The notes below the pieces were generated by a model that made no database searches, was not told the origin of the DNA, and saw only the letters and a list, made by a program, of their open reading frames with translations. From JAZDGX01 sp043806645 (GTDB taxonomy: Bacteria > Eisenbacteria > RBG-16-71-46 > CAIMUX01 > WJJG01), in NCBI GenBank assembly GCA_043806645.1, contig JAZDGX010000070.1, positions 1 to 29,337 on the forward strand: a stretch of DNA of 29,337 nt. The letters run 5' to 3'. The position numbers were made by a program, and so were the translations under genes. Shown here piece by piece: positions 16,517 to 24,661 of this stretch (positions within the stretch are counted from its first letter, which is position 1; every line of letters starts with the position of its first letter).

Positions 16517-17800
16517 TCAATACTCGTTGCGCCGCGCGGCGACGCTCAGCACCATTCCGACCGTCCCCAGGGCGACCACGAGAAAGGAACCCCCGAAGCT
16601 CATGAACGGCAGCGGCAGCCCGGTGACCGGAGCGAATCCCAGCGTCATCGCGATATTGACCGCCACGTGGTAGAAGATCAACCCGGCCCCACCCACAACG
16701 ATCAGGCTCCCGAAGGCGGACCGCACGCGCACGGCCAACACCAGGCAGCGCAGTATCCATGCGGCGAACAGGGCGAGAGCCGTGGCGGAACCGGCGAATC
16801 CCAGCTCTTCTCCCAGGACGGAGTAGATGAAATCGGTATGCTGCCTGGGCAGGAAGGCGAGCGCTTTCTGCGAGCCTTTCCCATAGCCGTTTCCCGTCGC
16901 AATGCCCGAGCCGATCGCGATCTTCGACTGGATCACCTGGTAGCCGGCTCCGGCGGGATCGAACTCGGGATTGAGGAAGGCGACGACGCGGGAGCGCTGG
17001 TACGGCTCGAGCGCCCGCCATATCCGTGGCGTTTCCAGCGCGACACCCACTTGGACCAGCGCGAAGAGTACCACGAGAGTCCATGCCACGGCGCGACTGC
17101 GAAGGAGCATCACTCCTCCCGCCACGATGGGCAGCCAGAGCAGCTGCGCGAGGAGCGAGGGGGATCGGCCGGTGGACGCGGCAAGCAAAGGCAGGAGCGA
17201 GAGCCCGACGGTCAAGAAGGGCGAGGCCAGCAAGCCCAGGGTGAACCAGGGCAGGCCCGCCCAGATCAGCATGATCGTTCCCACCGCGGGGAAAGCCAGG
17301 GCGGTGCCCAGATCCGGCTCGCGCGCGACGAGCACGAAGGGCAACGCGATCAAACCGATGGCCCCCAGGAGCCAACGTGGCCGGCGCAGATCATGACGCT
17401 TGTGCGCGAGGTATCCCGCCAGACAAAGGATCACGGCGATCTTGGCCGGTTCGGAGGGCTGGAGCTGTATCGGCCCCAGGTCCAGCCAGCGGCGCGCCCC
17501 GTACTGTTTTTCGCCCACGGCAAGCACGGCAGCGAGCAGCACGACGGACGCCAGATATGCAGCAGTCGCGAGCGAGCCGAGGGTGCGCAGCGGCAGCCAG
17601 GCGAGAGCACCGGCCGCGAGTAGGCCGACCGCCATGGCGATTCCGTGGCGCACGGCGAGACCCGGATTCGCATTCTCGCAGAGCACCGTTGCCGAGCACA
17701 CCATGGCAGCGCCGATGATCAGAAGCAGCGCGATCGGGAGAGTGAGCAACGGCTCGCGCAGCCAGGCGCGCCAGTGCCAGGATCCCCTCAGGTCGGTCAT
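16517..17800 (-). CDS. rodA: SEDS-family peptidoglycan polymerase RodA
   Basis: Glycosyltransferase that polymerises lipid II during elongation together with PBP2 (427 aa). The SEDS pattern is clear: about ten membrane segments, GARRWLDLGPIQLQPSEPAKI, VAREPDLGTAL, YQVIQSKIAIGSG, then GYGKGSQ, FLPRQHTDFIYSVLGEELGF and the C-terminal GLPLPFMSFGGS. The central loop is longer than in E. coli RodA (370 aa). ATG 17800 overlaps the mrdA stop by four bases (ATGA), and this partner placement marks it as RodA rather than FtsW. Confidence 0.95.
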   Translation of the reverse strand: MTDLRGSWHWRAWLREPLLTLPIALLLIIGAAMVCSATVLCENANPGLAVRHGIAMAVGLLAAGALAWLPLRTLGSLATAAYLASVVLLAAVLAVGEKQYGARRWLDLGPIQLQPSEPAKIAVILCLAGYLAHKRHDLRRPRWLLGAIGLIALPFVLVAREPDLGTALAFPAVGTIMLIWAGLPWFTLGLLASPFLTVGLSLLPLLAASTGRSPSLLAQLLWLPIVAGGVMLLRSRAVAWTLVVLFALVQVGVALETPRIWRALEPYQRSRVVAFLNPEFDPAGAGYQVIQSKIAIGSGIATGNGYGKGSQKALAFLPRQHTDFIYSVLGEELGFAGSATALALFAAWILRCLVLAVRVRSAFGSLIVVGGAGLIFYHVAVNIAMTLGFAPVTGLPLPFMSFGGSFLVVALGTVGMVLSVAARRNEY

Positions 17801-19749
17801 GGTCGGCTCCCGTCCTGCGACGCTGGCGCACCACTCTCGGGTTCAACCGTGGCGGGGGACTCGGCCGCGGTCTCCGACTCGGCGTCGGCATCGGGCTCGG
17901 CAGCGATCGCAACCACGCTAGCGACCGGGGCGGGGGGAGGCTCCACAAGCAGGGCCTCGATGAGGCGCTGCGCGATCGGCGCCGCCACGACTCCCCCGTG
18001 CCCCCCGCGCTCGATCACGACGACGACGACGATGCGCGGGGCCGAAACGGGTGCGAAACCGACGAAGAGCGCATGGTCCCCCCCGTGGGGATTCTGGGCC
18101 GTGCCGGTCTTCCCACCCACGCGAATGCCCTCGACCCGCGCTCGCGAGCCCGTGCCTCGGGCAACCGCTTCCTCCATCAAGTCGCGCAACAACTCCCGAT
18201 GCGCCTCAGAGACGGGCAGTTTGCGCAGGCGTCGCGGTTCTCCGGCATCCCAGACGACCCCGCCGTCGGGGCGTTCGGCCCGCAGCGCGATCCGCGGCTC
18301 GAGGACCCAGCCGTCGGTAACGAGCGCTCCGACGAAAGCAGCCATCGCGATGGGCGTCAGAAGCAACTCGCCCTGCCCGATCGACAGGTTCAGGACATTG
18401 CCTTCGGCGGGCGACTCGCCCAGTCTTCGCCTGTACCAAGCCAGGGTGGGAACGAGGCCCGTTTCCTCCTCGGGCAGATCGATGCCCGTCGGGACGTCGA
18501 GGTCGAGGGTCGCCATGAAATCGAGAAATCTCGCCAGCCCGAGCCTGCGTCCAATCTGATAGTAGTAGACGTCGCAGGAGTTGGCGAAAGCTCCCCGCAG
18601 ATCCAGGCTGCCGTGTCCCTCGGGCTTCCAGCACTGGAAGGCGCGGTTGCCAAAACGGTAGCTGCCGAAGCAGGGAGAAAAGCGCGTGCCCTCGCCCAGC
18701 CATCCCGCGTCGAGCCCGGCCAGGGTCGTGACGATCTTGAAGAGCGACCCGGGCGGATAGGACGCTTGCACGGTGCGGTTGAGCAGCGGATGCGCACCGT
18801 CCTGCAGGGAAGCCCACTCGTCACCGGCCAATCCACCCACGAACCGGTTCGGGTCGTATCCGGGCGCGCTGGCGCTGACGAGGATCTCTCCCGTGCGCGG
18901 ATCGAGGGCCACCACGGCCCCGGCGACCGGGGTTCCGGCCCCTCGCTCGCCGCTCGCCGCCGCCAGCAGGCTGTCGGCCAGCCGCTGGAGATCCAGATCG
19001 AGGGTGAGAACCAGATCGTTGCCCGCCACCGGCGCACGCGGCGGGATGTTCGGAAAGAGGTCCGTCTTTCGGCCGACGGCGTCGACGGTCACATAGGTGC
19101 TTCCGTAGTGCCCCCGCAGGAGTCCCTCGTAGCGACGCTCCGCTCCCGCTCGTCCGATCCAGGAACCCGCACAGTAGGCGCTGTCGGTCCCTTCCGCTCC
19201 AAGTTCCTCCACGCGCACCTTGCCGACATAGCCGAGCAGATGGGATGCCACACCGCCGTACGGATACCAGCGACAAGGCACTCGATCCACACGCAGGCCG
19301 GGGATCGGATACAGGCGCTCGAAGAGGGGGCCGAGTTGCTCCGTCTGCAAGTCCTCGGCCAGGATGACCGGAGCGAAGAACTGACGGTGATTCAACGCCC
19401 GCTCGACCAGCGGCTCGGGCGCCACGCCGAGGGTTGCCGCAACTTCTTCGACCGCCGCGCGGATATCCGCAGCCCTCCGGTAGGCAGGATGCCCCACCTC
19501 GAGGGCGAGATCGCAGCTGACACGGTTTCCGGCGACCAGCCTCCCTTCGCGATCCACCAAGGCGCCCCGTAGAGCCGGAATCGGGTCGGGGCGGATGAGG
19601 TTTCTCTGGGCCATTTCAGCGTACGCCTGCCCATGGACGATCTGCAGCCAGAACAGCCGGCCGAGTAGCAGCAGGAAGACCGCGGCGAATGCCGCGCCCA
19701 GGATCCACCCGCGATGGCGGCGTTCGGCGGCCTGATCAGGAGATCGCAC
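17797..19749 (-). CDS. mrdA: Penicillin-binding protein 2, elongasome transpeptidase
   Basis: Class B PBP that crosslinks peptidoglycan in the elongation complex with RodA (650 aa). One N-terminal membrane anchor (about 15-36) is followed by the PBP dimer domain (NLIRPDPIPALRGALVDREG onward). The transpeptidase has SLFK (Ser335 to Lys338), SCD (391-393) and KTGT (547-550). After the fold ends near 600 there is a 50-residue Ala/Glu/Pro-rich tail that is not part of the catalytic domain. The start is GTG 19749, overlapping mreD by 14 bases, with GGAG six bases upstream. Confidence 0.95.
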   Translation of the reverse strand: MRSPDQAAERRHRGWILGAAFAAVFLLLLGRLFWLQIVHGQAYAEMAQRNLIRPDPIPALRGALVDREGRLVAGNRVSCDLALEVGHPAYRRAADIRAAVEEVAATLGVAPEPLVERALNHRQFFAPVILAEDLQTEQLGPLFERLYPIPGLRVDRVPCRWYPYGGVASHLLGYVGKVRVEELGAEGTDSAYCAGSWIGRAGAERRYEGLLRGHYGSTYVTVDAVGRKTDLFPNIPPRAPVAGNDLVLTLDLDLQRLADSLLAAASGERGAGTPVAGAVVALDPRTGEILVSASAPGYDPNRFVGGLAGDEWASLQDGAHPLLNRTVQASYPPGSLFKIVTTLAGLDAGWLGEGTRFSPCFGSYRFGNRAFQCWKPEGHGSLDLRGAFANSCDVYYYQIGRRLGLARFLDFMATLDLDVPTGIDLPEEETGLVPTLAWYRRRLGESPAEGNVLNLSIGQGELLLTPIAMAAFVGALVTDGWVLEPRIALRAERPDGGVVWDAGEPRRLRKLPVSEAHRELLRDLMEEAVARGTGSRARVEGIRVGGKTGTAQNPHGGDHALFVGFAPVSAPRIVVVVVIERGGHGGVVAAPIAQRLIEALLVEPPPAPVASVVAIAAEPDADAESETAAESPATVEPESGAPASQDGSRP

Positions 19750-20233
19750 GTCGCTCTCCCATCGGCCACAGGCGAGGGAGCGCCATCATGGCCGCCACGG
19801 CGACCAGCGCCGTGTAGAGCGCGCTTCCGGGCGAGAAGCGCAGCCAGAGCAACAAGGCATCGGGCACGCTGAAAGACGAGACGGCCAGGAAACGCAGAAG
19901 ATCATGCGCCAGCGTCAGCAGGGCGATCATGGCGCCGCGCATGATCGGATGGGCGCGGTTGAACATCGCCGAGGTGCAGCCGGCCGCGAACCCGACCAGG
20001 CTGAAGAGCAGCATCTCCAGACCGAAGCGCTCGGGATCGGCGGCGTCCCGGATCAATCCCAGCAGGAACCCGATGATCACCCCCCCGCGGGCGCTGCCGG
20101 TGAAGCCGCTTGAGACGACCAGGGCGAGCGACAGATCGGGGCGCATCCCAGCCACCGCAAGGCGCGCGAAAACCGTCCCCTCGATCAGGACGACCATGAA
20201 ACTCGCGACCAGATAGTGGAGATAGAAGAGCAT
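19736..20233 (-). CDS. mreD: Rod shape-determining protein MreD
   Basis: Small integral membrane protein of the elongasome (165 aa, typical 160-170). Five to six hydrophobic segments are visible, with the MreD features EGTVFARLAVAGMRPDLSLALV and IGFLLGLIRDAADPERFGLEMLLFSLVGF. It follows mreC by seven bases and overlaps the mrdA start. MreD sequences diverge widely, so the assignment depends partly on the mreBCD order, which is fully intact here. Confidence 0.92.
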   Translation of the reverse strand: MLFYLHYLVASFMVVLIEGTVFARLAVAGMRPDLSLALVVSSGFTGSARGGVIIGFLLGLIRDAADPERFGLEMLLFSLVGFAAGCTSAMFNRAHPIMRGAMIALLTLAHDLLRFLAVSSFSVPDALLLWLRFSPGSALYTALVAVAAMMALPRLWPMGERRAIS

Positions 20234-20240
20234 GATCGGT

Positions 20241-21032
20241 TCAGTCCTCGATCAGGAATACCTCTTCCACTCGGTCCAGGTCCTCGGCAAGTCTCAACCG
20301 GATATTCTGCACCAGGAGCGTCGAATCACGCGCCACCGCCACCACCGTTCCGATCAAGATGCCCTTCGGGAAGATCCGCCCGTACCCTGAGCTGACTACG
20401 CGTTCGCCGACCGGAACCTCCACTTCGATCGAGATGCCTTCCAACACGGCCATCCTCTGCGCCGGACGCCACCGGAGAAAGCCCGCCTCGCGCGACTCCT
20501 CCAACATGGCGCTCACCCGCAAGGCGCCGTTGCGCAGCGTGCGCACGCGCACTTCACCCCCGTCCCCGTCGAAATCTAGCACCGCCCCGACCAGGCCCGC
20601 CAACCCGATGACGGACTGTCCCGGCCGGAGCGCTCCGCCGCTCGGACGGCTCGTCGTCAACATCTCGCCGAAACCGTCCTGCGAGCGGCCGACGACCAGC
20701 GCGGGTCTGAGCATGATGGCGCTCTCGTCGCGGAAGTCGAGCGACCGGCGCAGGCGCAGCGCCTCCCGTTCGAGTTCTTCCAGGCGCGTGCGATCGAGGC
20801 TGCGCTCGGCCAGCTCGAGGCGCAGCCGGCGCACCTCGTTCCAGGGATCCGCCGGACAGGCCTCGTACCCGATGACGAGCCGGTAGGGACGCAGCAGCGT
20901 TTGGCGTAACAGGCGCGCCGCATCCAGGCGCCCCGCTCCCCCCGCGATCAGAAAAGACGCCGAGGTTAGAAGGGCGGCCGCGAGGATGATCCAGTCGATG
21001 AGCCCGGGGCGTTGCGCTCCGCGACGAGGCAT
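20241..21032 (-). CDS. mreC: Rod shape-determining protein MreC
   Basis: Bitopic periplasmic scaffold that links MreB to the PBP2-RodA synthase (263 aa). It has one N-terminal membrane segment (about 12-30), an Arg/Glu/Leu-rich coiled coil (about 65-97), then the paired beta-barrel domain with VGRSQDGFGEMLTT, GQSVIGLAGLVGAV and ERVVSSGYGRIFPKGILIG, the conserved MreC motif. ATG 21032 has GGGAG seven to eight bases upstream and follows the mreB stop by 16 bp. Confidence 0.94.
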   Translation of the reverse strand: MPRRGAQRPGLIDWIILAAALLTSASFLIAGGAGRLDAARLLRQTLLRPYRLVIGYEACPADPWNEVRRLRLELAERSLDRTRLEELEREALRLRRSLDFRDESAIMLRPALVVGRSQDGFGEMLTTSRPSGGALRPGQSVIGLAGLVGAVLDFDGDGGEVRVRTLRNGALRVSAMLEESREAGFLRWRPAQRMAVLEGISIEVEVPVGERVVSSGYGRIFPKGILIGTVVAVARDSTLLVQNIRLRLAEDLDRVEEVFLIED

Positions 21033-21048
21033 TTCCGTCTCCCGGAGC

Positions 21049-22083
21049 TCAGGTGTTGCTCTTCATCAGAACGCTGGCGTAGGTCTCCATGTTGTCGAGG
21101 ATCTTCCCGCAGCCGAGCACTACGCACAAGAGGGCATCGTCGGCGACGGTAATCGGCAGGTTGGTCGCCTCGCGCAGCAGCGTGTCGAGGCCCCGCAGCA
21201 GCGAGCCGCCCCCCGTCATGACGATGCCGCGATCCACGATATCCGAAGCCAGCTCGGGAGGCGTCTGCTCGAGGGATTGTTTGAGCCCCTCCACGATCGC
21301 GCTGATCGGCTCCTGCAGCGCTTCGCGCACCTCCACCGAGGTCACCTTGATCGTCTTCGGAATCCCGCCGATCAGGTCGCGGCCCTTGATCTCAAGCTCC
21401 AGTTCCTCTTCCAGGGGGAAGGCGCTCCCGATCTCCATCTTGATACGCTCGGCCGTGCGCTCGCCGATGAGCAGATTGTAGGCACGCTTGACGTATTGCT
21501 GGATCGCCTCGTCCATTTTGTCGCCCGCCACCCGCAGGCTGGTCTTGTGGACGATGTCGTTGAGCGTCATCACCGCGATCTCGGTCGTGCCTCCGCCGAT
21601 GTCGATGACCATGTTGCCGAGCGCCTTGTCGACCGGCAGACCCACGCCGATTGCCGCCGCGATCGGTTCCCCGACCAAGTAGACCTCGCGCGCCCCCGCA
21701 CGCTCGGTCGAGTCGCGTACCGCGCGCTTCTCCACCTCGGTGATGCCCGAAGGCACGCTCACGATGATCCGCGGGTGGACCATGCTGCGATGGCGTTGGG
21801 CCGTCGAAATGAACTTGCGCAGCAACTCCTCGGTCATTTCGAAGTCGGCGATCACGCCGTCGCTCAGGGGGCGCACCGCCTCGATGCCCTGGGGTGTGCG
21901 GCCGAGCATGTCCTTGGCTTCGTGCCCCACGGCCAGCACCTTGCGGGTGGCCCGTTCCACGGCCACGACGGAAGGCTCATTGAGCACGATCCCCCGGCCT
22001 TTGACGTAGATCAGGGTGTTCGCCGTGCCCAGATCGATGGCCACATCATTCGACATATAGCCGATCAAGCGATTGAGAAACAT
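21049..22083 (-). CDS. mreB: Actin-like cell shape protein MreB
   Basis: Filament-forming ATPase that organises lateral wall synthesis (344 aa). It has the phosphate 1 motif DLGTANTLIYVKGRGIVLNEPSVVAV, phosphate 2 IDIGGGTTEIAVM, and the adenosine motif MTGGGSLLRGLD. ATG 22083 is preceded by GGTGAG five bases upstream. It is the first gene of the long minus-strand block; a promoter is expected in 22084-22268, where I see AT-richer sequence (a TATCTT at 22170 region on the minus strand) but no convincing -35 box. Confidence 0.97.
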   Translation of the reverse strand: MFLNRLIGYMSNDVAIDLGTANTLIYVKGRGIVLNEPSVVAVERATRKVLAVGHEAKDMLGRTPQGIEAVRPLSDGVIADFEMTEELLRKFISTAQRHRSMVHPRIIVSVPSGITEVEKRAVRDSTERAGAREVYLVGEPIAAAIGVGLPVDKALGNMVIDIGGGTTEIAVMTLNDIVHKTSLRVAGDKMDEAIQQYVKRAYNLLIGERTAERIKMEIGSAFPLEEELELEIKGRDLIGGIPKTIKVTSVEVREALQEPISAIVEGLKQSLEQTPPELASDIVDRGIVMTGGGSLLRGLDTLLREATNLPITVADDALLCVVLGCGKILDNMETYASVLMKSNT

Positions 22084-22374
22084 GAGGGCTCACCTATGAA
22101 GTCAGCCGGGGTCCCCTCGACAGATGTCGAACTCCGGTCGTTATCCTGCGACCACACACGAAGATAGCAGATCCCGTCGAATCGTTATCGCGCGCCACGC
22201 TAGCAGAAGCCCGCAAAGCGCGCAAGTCGTTTCGCGCAAATGGCCTGCTTCGCGCCCGGGCTTTCGCCTTGACCGTGCGGATCGCGATTGGTAGGGTGCT
22301 GGACCGTGCTCAAATGGAATATAGTTATGCTGCATGCGGCCGCCGGAACCATTGGCTGCCGAAGGAGGAGCACT
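22084..22374. other. Divergent intergenic region between mreB and the secreted-protein gene
   Basis: This 291-bp gap should hold the promoter of the mreB block on one strand and of the plus-strand gene on the other. A plausible plus-strand promoter is annotated separately; none is convincing for mreB. No protein-like or RNA-like sequence was recognised. Confidence 0.5.
22269..22297 (+). promoter_or_regulatory. Predicted housekeeping promoter, plus strand
   Basis: TTGACC (22269-22274) and TAGGGT (22292-22297) are separated by exactly 17 bases, about 75 bp ahead of the GTG at 22375. The local sequence is AT-richer than its surroundings, and hexamer style resembles the predicted rng and rplU promoters. 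Confidence 0.45.
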
Positions 22375-22862
22375 GTGAGAAGGGCATCCATCCTGCTTGT
22401 CGTTTTCCTTGCCGGCGCCTGGGCTGCCGCGGGAGCATGGGCCCAGGATGCTCCCCCCCCCCCGGATCTCCCGTCGAACGGGAGTCGGCAACGCTCTCGG
22501 GCACCGTGACCGGCGCTGCCGGCCGCCCGGTCGTCGATGTGGCAGTCAAGATCTTCGAGGAAGGCATCCTCTTGGCGGAGGTCAAGACCGGCGCGGACGG
22601 CACCTATTTGCTGCGTTTCCCCTACCTGCCCGACATCGACTGGACCATCGTGGTCTGGTTCGTGCCGCCCACGCCCGATCTGGTGCCCGAGATTGTGATC
22701 CTGCGCGAAAGCCTGCGTGCCAAGAGCCTCGATCTCTGGAGCACCTGCCTGCCGCGGACCGACCTGCGGGGTCAGATGCACTTCGACGTCCAGCTCGTGG
22801 ACGACGCAACCAAACGCCAGATGATCTCCCAACTCGAATGCTTCAAACGGCAGGCGCAATAA
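22375..22862 (+). pseudogene. Frameshifted small secreted protein with a carboxypeptidase-regulatory-like domain
   Basis: GTG 22375 has an excellent GGAGGAG site five bases upstream and begins a signal peptide (RRASILLVVFLAGAWAAAGA, then WAQ as a cleavage site). Translation in that frame stops at 22509. The mature domain lies in another frame from about 22464 to the TAA at 22860-22862, with a beta-sandwich opening LSGTVTGAAGRPVVDVAVKI and TGADGTYLLRF, like the CarboxypepD_reg family. The two frames meet at an 11-C tract (22453-22463); one more C, or two fewer, would join them into a protein of about 162 aa. The mature part looks intact, so this may be slippage-based switching, a recent mutation or a homopolymer sequencing error. 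No enzymatic role is evident. Confidence 0.7.
22453..22463 (+). repeat. Poly-C tract, 11 bases
   Basis: Eleven consecutive C just after the signal-peptide codons of the secreted-protein gene. It is the longest homopolymer I noticed in the window and sits exactly where the reading frame breaks. Confidence 0.9.
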
Positions 22863-22980
22863 GGGACATGGCTGCGCCCCGGCGGACCCGCGTAGCGGCC
22901 CCGCAACGAGCCCCGGGATCGCACGCATGATGCGCATGGAATGGAAGCGTGCGGACCGCCTCGCACGCGAGGGGGATGCA

Positions 22981-24534
22981 ATGGGTGTCAGACGTCAGTG
23001 CGCGGCAGTGTTCGCGGCCGCGCTGATCTTTGTCGCGTGCAGCGAGGATACCCTTCCGCCCGAGAAGCCGGGGGAGGAGATTCCGGCCCCCCAGTGGCCC
23101 TATGTCGCCTCCACGGATACCTCCGGGATCCTGCTGCACTGGACGGATGTCACTTCCGGTGATGCGGGCTTCGTCATCCGTCGCGGAACGAGTTCCGCCG
23201 CTCTTGCACCCATCGACACGACCGTGGCCGACGCGGAAGAGTACTTCGATTCCGATGTCGCTGCAGGCACGACCTACTATTATCGCATCGATGCTCGCGA
23301 CCCGATCGGACGCTTGAGCGCCCCCGCCGCCTCGCCGGTGCTCTGGTGTGTGGCCGCCGTCAATCAGACGCCCCAGACGCCGTCGGACCCGTATCCCCCC
23401 ACGAGAAGCGTCGACCTCGAGATCCCCGCCCTCCTGACACTGACATGGCAAGGCGAAGACCCCGACGGCGGCGATCTGGCGCGCGTGCTCTACTTCGGCG
23501 CCTCGCGAGCCGAGCTGGAGGCGGTCGCCACGGATCTCTCGGAAAACAGCCACGCGCTCGCACAGCAGTTGGAGAACTCCCTCTTCTATTTCTGGCGGGT
23601 GCGCTTCACCGACGACCATGGAGCGACGGCCCTCTCCCCCATCTGGAGTTTCGGCACGAAGATCGAACGGCTCGATGTGCCCGAGGGCTATTTCATCCGC
23701 GGCGATTGCGGGACCTTCCACACTGCGGACCCGCAACGCTTCTGCTTCTCGGAGAATCCCCTCTTTGTCTCCACCTTCAACATGGATCGCTATGAGGTCA
23801 GCAATCAACTCTACGCCCAGTTCCTCAACGAACTGCTTGAGGACAAGCGCATCGATGTCATCGACGGCGAGGTTCGGGCGTTGGTCTTGGACACGCTCTT
23901 CGCCCGCGTGTTTCCGGACGGCGACGAGCATTCCGGCATCGTCTATTCCGGCGAGGAAGCGGGCGGCACCGCCTTCGTGCCCCGCCCCGGCCGCGAGAAC
24001 CATCCGGTCGTGGAGGTGACCTGGCACGGCGCCCAGCGCTTCGCTCGCTACTACCACCGCCGCCTGCCGACCGAAGAGGAGTGGGAGAAGGCCGCCCGCG
24101 GCACGGACAACAGCCTGGGGGAATTCACTCACATCGTCGAAGGAGAGACCACCCTGATCGGGCTGGGATATCCCTATCCCTGGGGCGCCCAGCCGGCCGG
24201 AAATCGCTTCAACTACGACCGCAGCGGGGATCCGTTCGAATCGAGCGTCGCAATCTCCACCTCGCCGGCGGGATACTACGATGGGACTTCGCATGGGGAC
24301 TACGCCACTCAATCCAACAGCAGCCCGTATGGAATCCTGGACCTGGCGGGCAACGCCGCCGAGTGGTGCAGTTCGGAGTTCATTCCCTATCAGGGCGGGG
24401 AATACGGAGATCTTATGGTCGTCAAGGGCGGGGGCTGGCGCTCGCAGCCCCATTGGTGCCAGACCTTCTGGCGCCAGGAAATGAATCCCGACAGTTGCGA
24501 TAATCTGGTCGGGTTCCGGACAGTGGGTCCGTAG
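22981..24534 (+). CDS. Lipoprotein with two FN3-like domains and a SUMF1/FGE-like domain
   Basis: Predicted exported lipoprotein (517 aa). The signal segment ends in IFVAC (Cys20), a slightly atypical lipobox with Phe at -3. Two fibronectin-III-like domains follow (about 35-115, with ILLHWTDVTSGDAGFVIRR and YYYRIDARD, and about 135-225, with LTLTWQGEDPDGGDLARV and FYFWRVRF). The C-terminal domain (about 235-517) is of the formylglycine-generating-enzyme fold: MDRYEVSNQLYAQFL, NHPVVEVTWHGAQRFARYY, RLPTEEEWEKAARG, LDLAGNAAEWCSS and VVKGGGWRS. In the active site only one of the two usual Cys is present (Ser replaces the first in GGGWRS; HWC keeps the second), so sulfatase activation is unlikely. 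The start is ATG 22981 with a GAGGGGG site; upstream ATGs lack a signal. Confidence 0.88.
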   Translation: MGVRRQCAAVFAAALIFVACSEDTLPPEKPGEEIPAPQWPYVASTDTSGILLHWTDVTSGDAGFVIRRGTSSAALAPIDTTVADAEEYFDSDVAAGTTYYYRIDARDPIGRLSAPAASPVLWCVAAVNQTPQTPSDPYPPTRSVDLEIPALLTLTWQGEDPDGGDLARVLYFGASRAELEAVATDLSENSHALAQQLENSLFYFWRVRFTDDHGATALSPIWSFGTKIERLDVPEGYFIRGDCGTFHTADPQRFCFSENPLFVSTFNMDRYEVSNQLYAQFLNELLEDKRIDVIDGEVRALVLDTLFARVFPDGDEHSGIVYSGEEAGGTAFVPRPGRENHPVVEVTWHGAQRFARYYHRRLPTEEEWEKAARGTDNSLGEFTHIVEGETTLIGLGYPYPWGAQPAGNRFNYDRSGDPFESSVAISTSPAGYYDGTSHGDYATQSNSSPYGILDLAGNAAEWCSSEFIPYQGGEYGDLMVVKGGGWRSQPHWCQTFWRQEMNPDSCDNLVGFRTVGP

Positions 24535-24568
24535 CATCGCCAGGGAATGAAAAACGCAGGGCCCGCGC

Positions 24569-24620
24569 GCGAAGAACCGGGTGCCCGGAGGCGATGCCGG
24601 CGGGACAGCCGGGTTTTCGC
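24569..24620 (+). promoter_or_regulatory. Long hairpin in the thrS leader
   Basis: A 12-position stem with one mismatch and one G-U pair (24569-24580 against 24609-24620) encloses a 28-base GC-rich loop that can fold further. It lies between the SUMF1 gene stop and the thrS ribosome site. It is followed by only three T, so it could be a weak terminator of the upstream gene or a leader that controls thrS. No T-box features are seen. Confidence 0.4.
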
Positions 24621-24661
24621 TTTAGGCCGCGGAGCTCTCACCGGTGAGGAGTTGCGATTCT

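Noticed and set aside
22843..24537. A 564-codon open frame on the minus strand opposite the SUMF1 lipoprotein gene
   Set aside because: The plus-strand frame has a signal peptide, FN3 and SUMF1 motifs; the opposite strand has none.
24535..24661. T-box riboswitch before thrS
   Set aside because: No specifier loop, T-box consensus or terminator/antiterminator pair is visible, only a simple hairpin.
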